DNA of 64,000 nucleotides, from positions 2,542,001 through 2,606,000 of the forward strand of contig NZ_SRRO01000001.1 of assembly GCF_004785795.1 (NCBI RefSeq). Reading direction: 5' to 3'. The position numbers were made by a program, and so were the translations under genes. Below are positions 27,427 through 36,344 of this stretch, piece by piece; position 1 is the first letter of the stretch; every line of letters begins with the position of its first letter. This stretch comes from Nocardioides eburneiflavus. GTDB lineage: Bacteria; Actinomycetota; Actinomycetes; Propionibacteriales; Nocardioidaceae. The notes beneath the pieces are model-generated. The model worked only from the letters and a program-made list of their open reading frames with translations, had not been told where the DNA came from and did no database searches.

Positions 27427-28450
27427 GGAGTGTCGCCCGCTGCGAGGGTGACCGCCGCGGCGGCCATCGCCGCGGTGGCGTCGGGCCCGTCCATCATCAG
27501 CGGGACGGCCGCGGCGCGCAGGCCCGCCGCCCGGAGCGACGCCACCTGGCCGGCGTCGCGCTCGTCGACGAGCCACGCGTCGAGCACGCCGCCGGAGGAG
27601 CGCGCGCCGTAGTGGGTCCCGACGGCGCCGGCGCCGACCTCGACGCCGATGCTGGTCAGCATCTGGGCGGCCATGCCGTGGACGTGGGTGCCGCCGACGA
27701 TCGGGGAGAGGCCGACGACGGGCGCCGGTGTGGACCGCACCGCGTCACGGATGCCGGGCACGCCGAGGATGGTGCCGACGGAGACGACGGGGTTCGACGG
27801 CGGCAGCACCACGAGGTCGGCGCCGGTGATCGCCTCGAGCACTCCCGGTGCGGGGACGGCGGCGTCCTGGCCGACCACGACCACCGCCTCCGCCGGCACC
27901 GCTGCCCGCAGCCGCACCCAGTACTCCTGGAAGTGCACGACCCGGCGCCCGCTCGGGGTGTCGGCGTCGGCGACCGCGACGTGCGTCTCGACCCGGTCGT
28001 CGGTCATCGGGAGCAGGCGTACGCCGGGCTGCCAGCGACGGCACAGCGCCTCCGTGACCTGCGAGAGGGTGAAGCCGGCCTCCAGCATCTGGGTGCGGAC
28101 GAGGTGGGTGGCGATGTCGCGGTCGCCGAGCCCGAACCACGTCGGCTCCACGCCGTACGCCTCGAGCTCGGACTTCGCGCTCCACGTCTCGTCGCGCCGA
28201 CCCCACCCCCGCTCGACGTCGATGCCGTCGCCGAGGGTGTACATCACGGTGTCGAGGTCGGGGCAGACCTTCAACCCGTGGATCCACCAGTCGTCGGCGG
28301 TGTTGGCCACCACGGTGACCTCGGTGTCGGCGGACGCTCCCGGTACGGTGCCGGTGCGCAGGCCGTGCAGGAGGCCCTGGATGAATCGGGCCCCGCCCAC
28401 CCCCCGGACAGGACGGTGATACGGCGTAGCTCTGGCGTCGATGATGGCAT
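27423..28450 (-). CDS. cofD: 2-phospho-L-lactate transferase CofD, N-terminal frameshift
   Basis: Transfers a phospholactyl-type group from its guanylylated form to the deazaflavin Fo in F420 synthesis. From VGGARFIQGLLHGL onward the protein is a normal CofD (about 325 residues; VVLPPSNPVVSVGTIL and DGPD near the end). The expected N-terminus, MPSSTPELRRITVLSGG, is encoded from the ATG at 28450 but in a different frame: the G-run at 28400-28405 (minus strand) has six bases where seven would join the frames. The alternative in-frame start at 28529 gives an unrelated leader lacking the LSGG nucleotide loop. One base lost, either biologically or in the assembly. Stop overlaps cofE. Confidence 0.88.
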
Positions 28451-28494
28451 AGGAACAGCCTGCCGGAAGCGGAACGGCCATATCAGATCCGGGC

Positions 28495-28523
28495 TTGACT
28501 TGTGCGTACGACAGGCATGTAAT
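28495..28523 (+). promoter_or_regulatory. Promoter candidate for whiB2
   Basis: TTGACT at 28495-28500, a 17-base spacer and TGTAAT at 28518-28523. This predicts a start near 28530 and a leader of about 65 bases. The leader begins with GTGTCGTT (28531-28538), repeated at 28550-28557, 19 bases apart, a possible regulator site. Confidence 0.5.
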
Positions 28524-28594
28524 TCCCACAGTGTCGTTAACTTGAACGGGTGTCGTTCAGGTGTGAGAGAACCAGGGTCGAAAGGGCGTCAGCC

Positions 28595-28852
28595 ATGAGA
28601 GCAGAACTGTTTCTCCTCGAGCCTGAGGGCGAGGAGTTCGGTTGGCAGGACCGCGCCTTGTGCGCGCAGACGGACCCCGAGGCGTTCTTCCCCGAGAAGG
28701 GCGGCTCGACCAGGGAGGCCAAGAAGGTCTGCCTGACGTGCGAGGTCCGCGACGACTGCCTCGAGTACGCGTTGATGAACGACGAGCGCTTCGGCATCTG
28801 GGGCGGTCTCTCCGAGCGGGAGCGCCGCAAGCTGAAGAAGCGCGCCGTCTGA
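28595..28852 (+). CDS. whiB2: WhiB family iron-sulfur transcription factor, WhiB2/WhiB type
   Basis: 85 residues. The four cysteines of the [4Fe-4S] cluster are seen in ALCAQTDP, KVCLTCEV and DDCLEYA (C-x29-C-x2-C-x5-C), followed by the WhiB turn GIWGGLSERERR and a basic tail KLKKR. The FFPEKGGSTREAKKVC block is that of Streptomyces WhiB and mycobacterial WhiB2/WhmD, needed for septation. Its place beside cofD/cofE matches whiB2-fbiA-fbiB in M. tuberculosis. Start 28595 chosen with AAAGGG nine bases upstream; the frame extends to 28550 without a site. Confidence 0.94.
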   Translation: MRAELFLLEPEGEEFGWQDRALCAQTDPEAFFPEKGGSTREAKKVCLTCEVRDDCLEYALMNDERFGIWGGLSERERRKLKKRAV

Positions 28853-28924
28853 GGACTGCACCGCCTCCTCCAGCACTGATCCGACGGTTTCATGGAGCGC
28901 GGAGTGCCTCGCTAGGGTGCTCCG

Positions 28925-31858
28925 GTGACCGTCACAGCGCTTCTCGTCAGTCATGACGGGGCGCGATGGCTCCCAGCTGTCCTGACTGGTCTGATCGGGC
29001 AGACCCTCCCGGTCGACCGCGTCGTGGCTGTCGACACCACGAGCCGCGACAACAGCGTCGAGCTGGTCCGCGACGCGCTCGGAGGCCCTCTGGGCGACCG
29101 CCTCGAGCTGGCCGTCGTGCCGGGCTCGACCAGCTATCCGGCAGCCGTCCGGCACGGCCTGGACCTGGCGCCGCCCACCCCGTCGGGTGGGTCCGACGAC
29201 GAGTGGATCTGGCTGCTCCACGACGACAGCAACCCCGATCCGACGGCCCTCGCCGAGCTGCTCGCCGCCGCCGAGGACGACCCCGCTGCCGCGATCCTCG
29301 GGCCCAAGCTGCGCGAGTGGCCCTCACTGCGCCGGCTGCTCGAGGTCGGGCTGACCATCACGGGCACCGGACGGCGTGAGACCGGTCTGGAGCGGGGCGA
29401 GTACGACCAGGGCCAGTACGACGCCGTGCGTGAGGTCCTCGCGGTCAACACCGCCGGGATGCTGGTGCGTCGCCACGTGCTGGAGTCCCTCGGCGGGCTC
29501 GACGAGGAGCTGCCGATCTTCGGCAACGACATCGACTTCGGCTGGCGTGCCGCGCTGGCCGGACACCGTGCCCTGGTGGTGCCGCAGGCCGTCGTGTTCC
29601 ACGCCGAGGCGGCGCACCGCGGCGTCCGGCGCACGCCCCTGACCGGCCGGCACACCCACTACCAGGAGCGCCGGGCCGCCCTCTTCACGTCGCTGGCCAA
29701 CGTGTCGTCGCGCGGCTTCGCCTGGCAGTACGTCCGGCTGTTCCTCGGCTCCCTGCTGCGCGTCGTCGGGTTCCTGGCCGTGCGATCGGTGGGGGAGGCG
29801 CTCGACGAGCTCGCGGCCGCCCTGTCGGTCCACGGTCGACCGCGCCAGCTGCTCGCGGCCCGCCGCGAGCGCGCGAGACGGCGCGGGGACGAGCCCCCGG
29901 GGCACGAGGCCGTACGCCGGCTGCTCGCGCCCGCGTGGCTGCCCTACCGCCACGGCCTCGACTTCGTCACCGACCTCGCCTCCGCGGCCACCAGCCAGGC
30001 CGCCGACGTCGCCGAGCGGCGCCGGCTCGCCCAGGAGGCAGACGCCGGTCCGGCGGCAGCGCGCGACCAGCGCCGGGGTCCCGGCCACTCTCCGGCGGAC
30101 GACGACGAGGCCTACCTCACCGACACCGGCTTCGTGGCCCGCTTCTTCACCAACCCCGTCGCGGTCGTGATCGCGCTCTTCGGGGTGCTGGCCCTGCTCG
30201 CGGGGCGCGAGGCCTTCGGGTCCATCACCGGCGGCGCCCTGTCACCGGTGCCCGCCGCCGCGGCCGACTGGTGGCGGCTGCACCTCGCCACCTGGCACCC
30301 GCTGGGCAGCGGCACCGACGTGCCGGCACCCGCCTACGTACTGCCGTTCGCCCTCGCGGCCACGTTCCTGCTCGGCAACACCGGCGCCGTCGTGTCCGGG
30401 CTCATGCTGCTCGCCGTGCCCGTCGCGGCGTGGGGCGCGTGGCGGTTGCTCAAGGTCGTCGGCCGGCTCGTCGACCCGCTCGGCCTGCCGCGTTGGCTCC
30501 TCGTGTGGGGTGCCCTCACCTACGCCCTGGTCCCGGCGACCTCGGGCGCGTGGGCAGAGGGACGGTTCGGGACGGTCGCGGTGGCCGCGCTGCTGCCGTG
30601 GGCCGCCCATGCCGCGCTGGGCTTCGTCGACCCCGACCGTGACCGGCGCTGGCGCGCGGCCTGGCGTACGGCCCTGCTGCTCGCCCTCGGCGCGGCCTTC
30701 GTGCCGGGCTTCTGGCTCTTCGCCCTGCTGGCCACAGCCGTGGTGCTCGGTGCGGCCGCCGTCATCGCGCCCCGGCTGCTGCGCGAGCGCGACAGCTGGG
30801 GACCCCCGGTGGTCGCGGTCGCCGCCACACCGCTGCTCCTCGCGCCGTGGTTGGTGCCGCTGCTCACCACCGGCTCCTCGGCCGGACTGCTGCTGGAGGC
30901 CGGTCGGCTCACCGTCGACGAGGTCACCTTCGGCGGCCTGGTGACCGGCCGGCTCAACGACCTCGGTGCGCCCTGGTGGCTCGGGCTGGTGCTCGGCCTG
31001 CTGGCCGTCGCCGCGCTCCTCCCGCGCCGCACCCGCGTCTCCGTCGTGATCTGCTGGCTGGTCGCGCTGGCTGCCGCGATCGTCTCAGGCGTGCTGTCGC
31101 ACCTGACGCTCGACCTGCCGGCGGTCACCACCCGCCCGAGCCTGGGCCTGTTCGCGGTGATCCTCCAGGGCACCGCGGTGGTGGCGGTCGTGCTCGGCGC
31201 CGACGCCTACCTGCGCCGCCTGGCCGACCACCACCCGTGGTGGCAGAGGGGGGTGGCGACCGCGCTCGCCGTCGTCGCCGCGGCCGTCCCGATCGGTGGC
31301 CTCGGCTGGTGGCTCACCACCCCGGACGACGCGATGGCCCGCGACGTCGACCAGACCGTCCCGGTCTACATGCAGCAGAGCTCGCTGCTGGGCCAGGAGC
31401 ACGGGGTGCTCGTGCTCGACGGATCCGTCGACGACGGCATCACCTACCGGATCCGCCGTGACGACGGCACCACGGTGGGGGAGGACGAGATCCTGACCCT
31501 CGCCGACGAGGACGCCGAGCTCACCGGCGAGGTGCAGGCGCTGGTGTCCTCACCCTCGCCCGCCGTCGTCGCCGCGCTGGGCGCGCGCGGGGTGGAGTAC
31601 GTCGTGCTGAGCTCACCGGCCGACGGCCGGATCTCCTCGTTGCTCGACGCGACCGCCGGTCTCGAGCAGGCCAGCGCCGAGGACCGCAGCACGCGCGCCT
31701 GGCGGGTCGACCGGCCGCTCGACCCGTCGGCCGTGGACGGCCCGGGTTCCTGGTGGCGCTCGGCGCTGCTGGTCGTGCAGGGCCTCGCCGTGGCCGTCGC
31801 GCTGGTGCTGGCCGCGCCGACGGTGCGGCAGCGTCGGGAGGGAGGACGCGATGTCTGA
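28925..31858 (+). CDS. Large membrane GT2 glycosyltransferase
   Basis: 977 residues. A cytosolic GT-A domain at about 1-245 (VTALLVSHDGARWLP, VDTTSRDNS, LLHDDSNPD with the metal Asp pair, GNDIDFGWRAALAGHR) is followed by a linker and a membrane region of about 12 helices between residues 400 and 850, then an extracytoplasmic domain (about 840-945) and one last helix. The form recalls actinobacterial wall glycosyltransferases located beside whiB2; donor and acceptor are unknown. GTG start; TAGGGT lies six bases upstream (28913-28918), so probably leaderless. It overlaps the DUF5719 gene by 8 bases. Confidence 0.85.
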   Translation: MTVTALLVSHDGARWLPAVLTGLIGQTLPVDRVVAVDTTSRDNSVELVRDALGGPLGDRLELAVVPGSTSYPAAVRHGLDLAPPTPSGGSDDEWIWLLHDDSNPDPTALAELLAAAEDDPAAAILGPKLREWPSLRRLLEVGLTITGTGRRETGLERGEYDQGQYDAVREVLAVNTAGMLVRRHVLESLGGLDEELPIFGNDIDFGWRAALAGHRALVVPQAVVFHAEAAHRGVRRTPLTGRHTHYQERRAALFTSLANVSSRGFAWQYVRLFLGSLLRVVGFLAVRSVGEALDELAAALSVHGRPRQLLAARRERARRRGDEPPGHEAVRRLLAPAWLPYRHGLDFVTDLASAATSQAADVAERRRLAQEADAGPAAARDQRRGPGHSPADDDEAYLTDTGFVARFFTNPVAVVIALFGVLALLAGREAFGSITGGALSPVPAAAADWWRLHLATWHPLGSGTDVPAPAYVLPFALAATFLLGNTGAVVSGLMLLAVPVAAWGAWRLLKVVGRLVDPLGLPRWLLVWGALTYALVPATSGAWAEGRFGTVAVAALLPWAAHAALGFVDPDRDRRWRAAWRTALLLALGAAFVPGFWLFALLATAVVLGAAAVIAPRLLRERDSWGPPVVAVAATPLLLAPWLVPLLTTGSSAGLLLEAGRLTVDEVTFGGLVTGRLNDLGAPWWLGLVLGLLAVAALLPRRTRVSVVICWLVALAAAIVSGVLSHLTLDLPAVTTRPSLGLFAVILQGTAVVAVVLGADAYLRRLADHHPWWQRGVATALAVVAAAVPIGGLGWWLTTPDDAMARDVDQTVPVYMQQSSLLGQEHGVLVLDGSVDDGITYRIRRDDGTTVGEDEILTLADEDAELTGEVQALVSSPSPAVVAALGARGVEYVVLSSPADGRISSLLDATAGLEQASAEDRSTRAWRVDRPLDPSAVDGPGSWWRSALLVVQGLAVAVALVLAAPTVRQRREGGRDV

Positions 31859-33245
31859 GCCGACTCCTGCCGTCGGCGGAGGTCGTCGGCGGGTCGCAGA
31901 CGAGGCCCGCAGCCGTCCATCGCCGCTCACGATCCTCGCCGTCGTGATCCCGTTGCTCACGGTGGCCGCCCTCGCCGTGGTGCGCCCGGCCGAGGAGCCT
32001 CCGACCACGCGCCCGCCGGCCGACGCGCCGCTCGACCGGGCGACCGCCGTCTGCCCGCCCCGCCTGCCGGGCGCGGACGAGATCCGCTTCGGCAGCAGCT
32101 CCCTCGTCTCCGGCGAGCTGGCCCTGCGCGTGGGTCGCGAGGAGGACGCCGAGACCCTGACCGACGGTGTCGCGGCGCGCACCGAGCGCCAGTACGTCGT
32201 GGTCGGCGCCTCCGGCGACGTCGCCCCGGGCCTGGTCGTGTCGAGGTCCGGAGCCGGATCCGCCCTCGGGTGTGACAGCCCGGCGCCCGAGCGGTGGTTC
32301 ACCGGCGTCGGCGCCTCGGCCGAGCACGCCTCCACGCTCACCCTCGTCAACCCCGACAAGGGCCCCGCGGTCGCCGACGTCACCGTGTGGGACGGCAGCG
32401 GGGTCGTCGACGTCCCCGCGCTGCGAGGGGTCCGCGTGCCCGGTGGACGCTCCACGTCGTTCGACCTGGCGACCGTGGCCCCCAACCGCGACGCCCTGGC
32501 CGTCCGCGTGACGGTCACCCGCGGACGACTGGCCTCCAGCGTGGTCGACGTGGTCGATCCCGTCGGCCGCGACACCCCGGTGCGCGAGTGGCTGCCGGCC
32601 CAGTCCGCGCCCGCCGCCACCTCGTACGTCGCCGGCGTCGGCACGTCGCCCGCCGACCGCGTGCTCACCCTCGCCAACCCCGGCGACAGCGAGGTCCGCG
32701 TGGTGCTCAAGCTGGCGAGCGAGGAGAGCGAGTTCGCCCCGTCCGGGGTCGAGGAGGTCACCATCGCGCCCGCCTCGGTCGAGGAGGTCGACCTGAGCGG
32801 CGTGCTGCGCGGCCCCGCGCTGCAGGGCGTCCAGGCACTGCGGCTGGAGGCGACCGGACCGGTGACCGCCTCCCTGCGCACCCGCACGGCCAGCGACCTG
32901 GCAGTGTCGGTGGCCGGGTCCGCGGTGACGGGTGAGGCGGCGCTCGCGCTCCCCGCCGGCTCCAAGCGGCTCGTCCTCGTCGGCGCCGACGCTCCCGGCG
33001 TGGTGACCCTGCGGGCCTGGGACGCAGACGGGAGCCCCGTTGTGCGCGAGCGGCGCGTCGAGATCGACCCCGCGACCGCGTCCCGGCTGCGGCTGCCGGA
33101 CGAGGCAGTGCTCGCCGTGGTCGGCGTCGAGCGGACCGGCGTGGTCGCCGCCCTCGAGGTCGACGACCGTGGCCTGTCCGTCCTGCCGCTGTCGCAGCTG
33201 GAGACGTCCAGCCAGGTGCCCGAGGTACGTCCGGCGCAGCGGTGA
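31851..33245 (+). CDS. DUF5719 family secreted/membrane-anchored protein
   Basis: 464 residues: short cytosolic start, one N-terminal helix (about 27-43) acting as signal anchor, and a long beta-rich extracytoplasmic part with two Cys (near 68 and 141). Repeated strand patterns such as STLTLVNPDKGPAVADVTVWD and RVLTLANPGDSEVRV suggest two or three Ig-like modules, as in DUF5719 proteins. The overlap with the giant glycosyltransferase gene suggests the two work together at the cell surface; no activity is known. Confidence 0.8.
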   Translation: MSEPTPAVGGGRRRVADEARSRPSPLTILAVVIPLLTVAALAVVRPAEEPPTTRPPADAPLDRATAVCPPRLPGADEIRFGSSSLVSGELALRVGREEDAETLTDGVAARTERQYVVVGASGDVAPGLVVSRSGAGSALGCDSPAPERWFTGVGASAEHASTLTLVNPDKGPAVADVTVWDGSGVVDVPALRGVRVPGGRSTSFDLATVAPNRDALAVRVTVTRGRLASSVVDVVDPVGRDTPVREWLPAQSAPAATSYVAGVGTSPADRVLTLANPGDSEVRVVLKLASEESEFAPSGVEEVTIAPASVEEVDLSGVLRGPALQGVQALRLEATGPVTASLRTRTASDLAVSVAGSAVTGEAALALPAGSKRLVLVGADAPGVVTLRAWDADGSPVVRERRVEIDPATASRLRLPDEAVLAVVGVERTGVVAALEVDDRGLSVLPLSQLETSSQVPEVRPAQR

Positions 33246-33271
33246 CGTAGGTCAGGGCCGGCCGGGACCGG

Positions 33272-33739
33272 TCAGGGGTCGTCGGCGTACCGCTCGTCGA
33301 CCTGCCCGGGCATGAGGTTGAGCAGCTCGGCGAGCTGCTCGACGACCACGGTGTGGACCAGTGCCTCGAGCTCGTCGCGGTTCGTCGAGCGGTGCTCGAT
33401 GGGGCGGCGGAAGATCACCAGCCGGGTCGGCTCCTGCCCCTTGCCGCGCACCAGCGACGACAGGGGAACGGTCTCGTCGCCCCAGTCGTCGGGCAGCATC
33501 GGCGTGTCCTCGACGGCGTACTCGACGAGGCCGAGGTGGCGCTGCCACTTCTCGTCGAGGGGCGTCACGACGTCGAGCACGAGCTGGTCGAACCGCTGCC
33601 GGGCCGTTCGCAGGGCGGGCGTACCGGGATCCACCGGCACCACCGCCGGCCCGCGCATGCCCCGGCCCCGGCGGTCACGCGTCCTCGGCCTCACGGCGTC
33701 CACCCGCCCGTCCACTCCCTCGACCGCTCCGTCACCCAC
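33272..33739 (-). CDS. Metallopeptidase-like (zincin fold) family protein with altered active site
   Basis: 155 residues of the actinobacterial metallopeptidase family found opposite DUF3499. The conserved DRRGRGMRGP opening, the PLSSLVRGKGQEPTRLVIFRRPIE middle and the VHTVVVEQLAELLNL helix align by eye with relatives. A true zincin has HExxH; here the helix reads H-T-V-V-V-E, and relatives that I recall have HEVVVEQ, so the second zinc His is absent in the group and this member also lost the catalytic Glu. Probably not an active protease. GTG start at 33739. Confidence 0.75.
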   Translation of the reverse strand: MGDGAVEGVDGRVDAVRPRTRDRRGRGMRGPAVVPVDPGTPALRTARQRFDQLVLDVVTPLDEKWQRHLGLVEYAVEDTPMLPDDWGDETVPLSSLVRGKGQEPTRLVIFRRPIEHRSTNRDELEALVHTVVVEQLAELLNLMPGQVDERYADDP

Positions 33740-33788
33740 GCCGCGAGCCTAAACGCAGCGCGTGCGTGCGCCGGGTAGCGTCGGCGCC

Positions 33789-34151
33789 GTGAGCCTTGCC
33801 CGTCGTTGTTCGCGGACGGCGTGTGGCCGTCCTGCGGTCAACACGCTGACCTACGTCTATGCCGACCAGACCGCCGTCCTCGGCCCCTTGGCGACGTACG
33901 CCGAGCCGCACGCCTACGACCTCTGCGAGACGCACAGCGAGCGGCTCTCCGCGCCGCGCGGCTGGGAGGTGCTCCGGCTGGCTCCGGACCCGAAGGCACA
34001 GGGCCCGAGCAGCGACGACCTGCTCGCGCTGGCCGACGCGGTGCGCGAGGCGGCCCGGCCGGCGCCGGCCCCGGTGCCCTTGCACTCCGCCGACGACTCC
34101 ACCCGCGGCGCCAAGCGGGGCCACCTGCGGGTGCTCACGCCCACTGACTGA
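33789..34151 (+). CDS. DUF3499 family protein
   Basis: 120 residues. The start is GTG, giving the typical SLARRCSRTACGRPA opening with a Cys pair, and a later CETHSERL, together a likely C4/C3H zinc-binding fold (residues 7-58). The C-terminal half is low-complexity with an Arg/Lys-rich RGAKRGHLRVL end. It corresponds to mycobacterial Rv3259. TAGCGT at 33776-33781, seven bases before the GTG, suggests a leaderless transcript. Function unknown. Confidence 0.85.
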   Translation: MSLARRCSRTACGRPAVNTLTYVYADQTAVLGPLATYAEPHAYDLCETHSERLSAPRGWEVLRLAPDPKAQGPSSDDLLALADAVREAARPAPAPVPLHSADDSTRGAKRGHLRVLTPTD

Positions 34152-34181
34152 ACCCCGCGTGCACCCCCTAGGATCGACGGC

Positions 34182-34358
34182 GTGAACATCGACCAGCAGC
34201 TGCTGAGCATCATCGTCTGCCCGGCCTGCCACGGCGAGCTGTCGCCCGCGTCCACCGACGGCGCCGACGAGCTCGTGTGCCAGGGCTGCGGCAACGCCTA
34301 CCCCGTCCGCGACGACATCCCGGTGCTGCTGGTCGACGAGGCCCGCAAGCCCGCCTGA
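34182..34358 (+). CDS. Trm112 family zinc-ribbon protein
   Basis: 58-residue protein with a four-Cys zinc ribbon: CPAC at 13-16 and CQGC at 33-36, ending in the Trm112 pattern YPVRDDIPVLL. Trm112 proteins in eukaryotes activate methyltransferases; in actinobacteria the small form lies next to phosphomannomutase or isomerase genes and its partner is unknown. GTG start at 34182 with TAGGAT at 34169-34174, seven bases before it, so likely leaderless. It is 10 bases upstream of the isomerase-like gene. Confidence 0.9.
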   Translation: MNIDQQLLSIIVCPACHGELSPASTDGADELVCQGCGNAYPVRDDIPVLLVDEARKPA

Positions 34359-34368
34359 GGACACTGTC

Positions 34369-35400
34369 GTGGCGACCTGGTTCGACGAGGCCCGGCTGGA
34401 CGATCCCGGGGTGCTGGAGACCGTCGACCTCCGGCTGCGCACGCTCGCCGAGAGCGGGGCGCGGGTGCGGCGCGAGGCCCACGCCGCGGCCACCGCGACC
34501 GCCGAGCTGATCGCCGCCGGACGTGACGGTGAGCGACCGCGTGCGGTGATCGCCGCCGGACCTGACTCCCGGCTGCTGCGCGCGGTGCTCGAGCCCTGGT
34601 GCCCGGTGCCGTTCGTCGCCTGGCCCAACCCGGGGCTGCCGGGCTGGGCGGGCTCTCTCGACCTGGTCGTGATGCTCGCGCCCGAGGGCAACGACCACGG
34701 GTCCGCGTCGGCGGTCGCTGAGGCCGTACGCCGCGGCGCGCAGGTCGTCGTCGCGTGTCCGGAGCGGTCCCTCGTCGGCGAGCACGCCGCCGGGCGGCAC
34801 GTGACGGTGCTGCCGACCGTCACCGGCGACCAGCTCGCCACCGCCGTGGTGATGCTCGACTACCTCGCCCACGTGCACCTCGGCCCGCGCGCCGACGCCG
34901 AGTCGGTGGCGCTGTCGCTCGACGAGGTCGCCACCAGCTGCTCGCCGCACCGCGACCTCGCCGTCAACCCGGCCAAGATGCTCGCCATCGCGATGGCCGA
35001 CACCAACCCGCTCGTGTGGGGCGGCTCGGTCCTCGCTGCCCGAGCCGCACGTCGGCTGGCCGAGTCGTTGCGCCGGACGAGCGGACGCTCCACGATCGCC
35101 GGCGACGCCGAGCACCTGCTCCCGGTGATCGAGGCGACCAAGCCGCACGACGTCTTCGCCGATCCGTTCGCCGACGAGGCCGGCGACCTCCGACCGCTCC
35201 TGCTCGTCCTCGACGACCGCTCCGACGACCCTGTCGTGCGCGAGCAGGCGGGGGAGCTCCAGGCTGCGGCCGCGCGTCACGGCGTACGGGTGGAGACGCT
35301 CGAGACCGACGCGGACGCCGAGGTCGCGCGCTACGCCTCCCTGCTGCTCACCGGGACGTACGCCGCGGAGTACCTCCGCATCGGGCTCGTCGAGGACTGA
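34369..35400 (+). CDS. SIS-domain phosphosugar isomerase-like protein (TobH/ManA-like)
   Basis: 343 residues related to the bifunctional phosphoglucose/phosphomannose isomerase family and to mycobacterial Rv3256c. A SIS-type alpha/beta domain (about 60-170) with LVVMLAPEGND, followed by a second region with HRDLAVNPAKMLA and NPLVWGG. The conserved catalytic Glu/His of true isomerases are not clearly visible, so activity is uncertain. GTG start. Its neighbours match the mycobacterial locus that also carries manB and manA, suggesting a mannose-phosphate role. Confidence 0.75.
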   Translation: MATWFDEARLDDPGVLETVDLRLRTLAESGARVRREAHAAATATAELIAAGRDGERPRAVIAAGPDSRLLRAVLEPWCPVPFVAWPNPGLPGWAGSLDLVVMLAPEGNDHGSASAVAEAVRRGAQVVVACPERSLVGEHAAGRHVTVLPTVTGDQLATAVVMLDYLAHVHLGPRADAESVALSLDEVATSCSPHRDLAVNPAKMLAIAMADTNPLVWGGSVLAARAARRLAESLRRTSGRSTIAGDAEHLLPVIEATKPHDVFADPFADEAGDLRPLLLVLDDRSDDPVVREQAGELQAAAARHGVRVETLETDADAEVARYASLLLTGTYAAEYLRIGLVED

Positions 35401-35419
35401 GCGGCGCCGACGCGGGCGT

Positions 35420-35923
35420 TCAGGGGTGCGCCAGCCACGTCCCGAACACCAGGGCGTCCGTGCCGTGGACGTGCGCGGTCCGCTCGAGCTGCATGCCGAG
35501 GTTGCGGGCGACACCCTGCGACGGGTGGTTGTCGGGGCGGATGATCGCCACCAGGTGCTCGATCCCGTGCGCGGCCGCACAGTCGCGCACGGCCCTGGCC
35601 GCCTCGGTCGCGTAGCCGCGGCGCCGCGCCTGCGGCAGGAGGTGGTAGCCGACCTCCACGTGCGGCGTGCCCTCGACGTCCTGGACCGTGAGGCCGCAGT
35701 CGCCGACCAGCGCGCCGTCTCGCGTCTCCACGACCCAGAGGCCGAAGTCGTGCTCGGCGTAGTTGCGCTCCTGCCACTCGATCCAGTCGACCGCGTCGTC
35801 GCGGGTGCTGGGCGGGCGGTCGCCCCGCATGGGATCGAAGGCGATGAGGAGCGCCGTGATCGCGTCGACGTCGTCGCCGGCCATCGTCCGGAACCGCAGT
35901 CGCTCGGTGGGCTCGGGCAGCAC
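35420..35923 (-). CDS. GNAT family N-acetyltransferase
   Basis: 167 residues of the RimJ-like type: PTERLRFRTMAGDD at the start, EVGYHLLPQARRRGYATEA with the acetyl-CoA loop (QARRRGYA, about 98-105), and the HPSQGVARNLGMQ helix. Substrate unknown. GTG start at 35923; on the minus strand TAGCCT stands six bases before it, a leaderless arrangement. That -10 overlaps the stop of the upstream NTF2-like gene. Confidence 0.88.
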   Translation of the reverse strand: MLPEPTERLRFRTMAGDDVDAITALLIAFDPMRGDRPPSTRDDAVDWIEWQERNYAEHDFGLWVVETRDGALVGDCGLTVQDVEGTPHVEVGYHLLPQARRRGYATEAARAVRDCAAAHGIEHLVAIIRPDNHPSQGVARNLGMQLERTAHVHGTDALVFGTWLAHP

Positions 35924-35932
35924 CGGTCAAGG

Positions 35933-36304
35933 CTAGTCGAGACGGGTTCCGGCGGGGGCGTCCTGCCCGACGTCTGCCCACACCTCGACCAGCTCGGCGA
36001 GGAGGTCGTCCCGGACGGTGGCGAAGCTCGCGACGGCGAACACCAGCTCGTCGCCGGTCTCGCTCGTGCCGGTGACCCGGGCCCGGAGCACTCCGCGCAC
36101 CCCGTCGGCGACGAGGTCCTCGACCCGCAGGCGCTGGAACCCGGGGTAGTCGGCGTTGAGCCGGACCCAGCCCGCGCGGTCGAAGACCTCGCCGGTGTGC
36201 ACCAGCCGACAGCTGAAGTCCGGGTGCAGCAGCGCGGGCAGTCCCTCCCAGTCGTGGGCGTCGATCACCGAGGCGAGGCGGGCGAGGAGGGTGGCAGCAT
36301 CCAT
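35933..36304 (-). CDS. SnoaL/NTF2-like domain protein
   Basis: 123 residues forming one cone-shaped NTF2-like fold: helix LLARLASVIDAHDWEGLPALLHPDF, strand SCRLVHTGEVFDRAGWV, then three beta strands. Such proteins range from polyketide cyclases to plain small-molecule binders; the residues needed for any one activity cannot be assigned. Start ATG at 36304. It is 9 bases upstream of the acetyltransferase and 40 bases after the VOC gene, all on the minus strand. Confidence 0.8.
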   Translation of the reverse strand: MDAATLLARLASVIDAHDWEGLPALLHPDFSCRLVHTGEVFDRAGWVRLNADYPGFQRLRVEDLVADGVRGVLRARVTGTSETGDELVFAVASFATVRDDLLAELVEVWADVGQDAPAGTRLD

Positions 36305-36344
36305 GGGCCCAGTGTCGGGCGGGGCACCGACAGCAGGCCGACAG

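Noticed and set aside
28451-28529. In-frame upstream start for cofD at 28529
   Set aside because: The leader it encodes is unrelated to CofD and lacks the LSGG loop, while the expected N-terminus is present in another frame from 28450.
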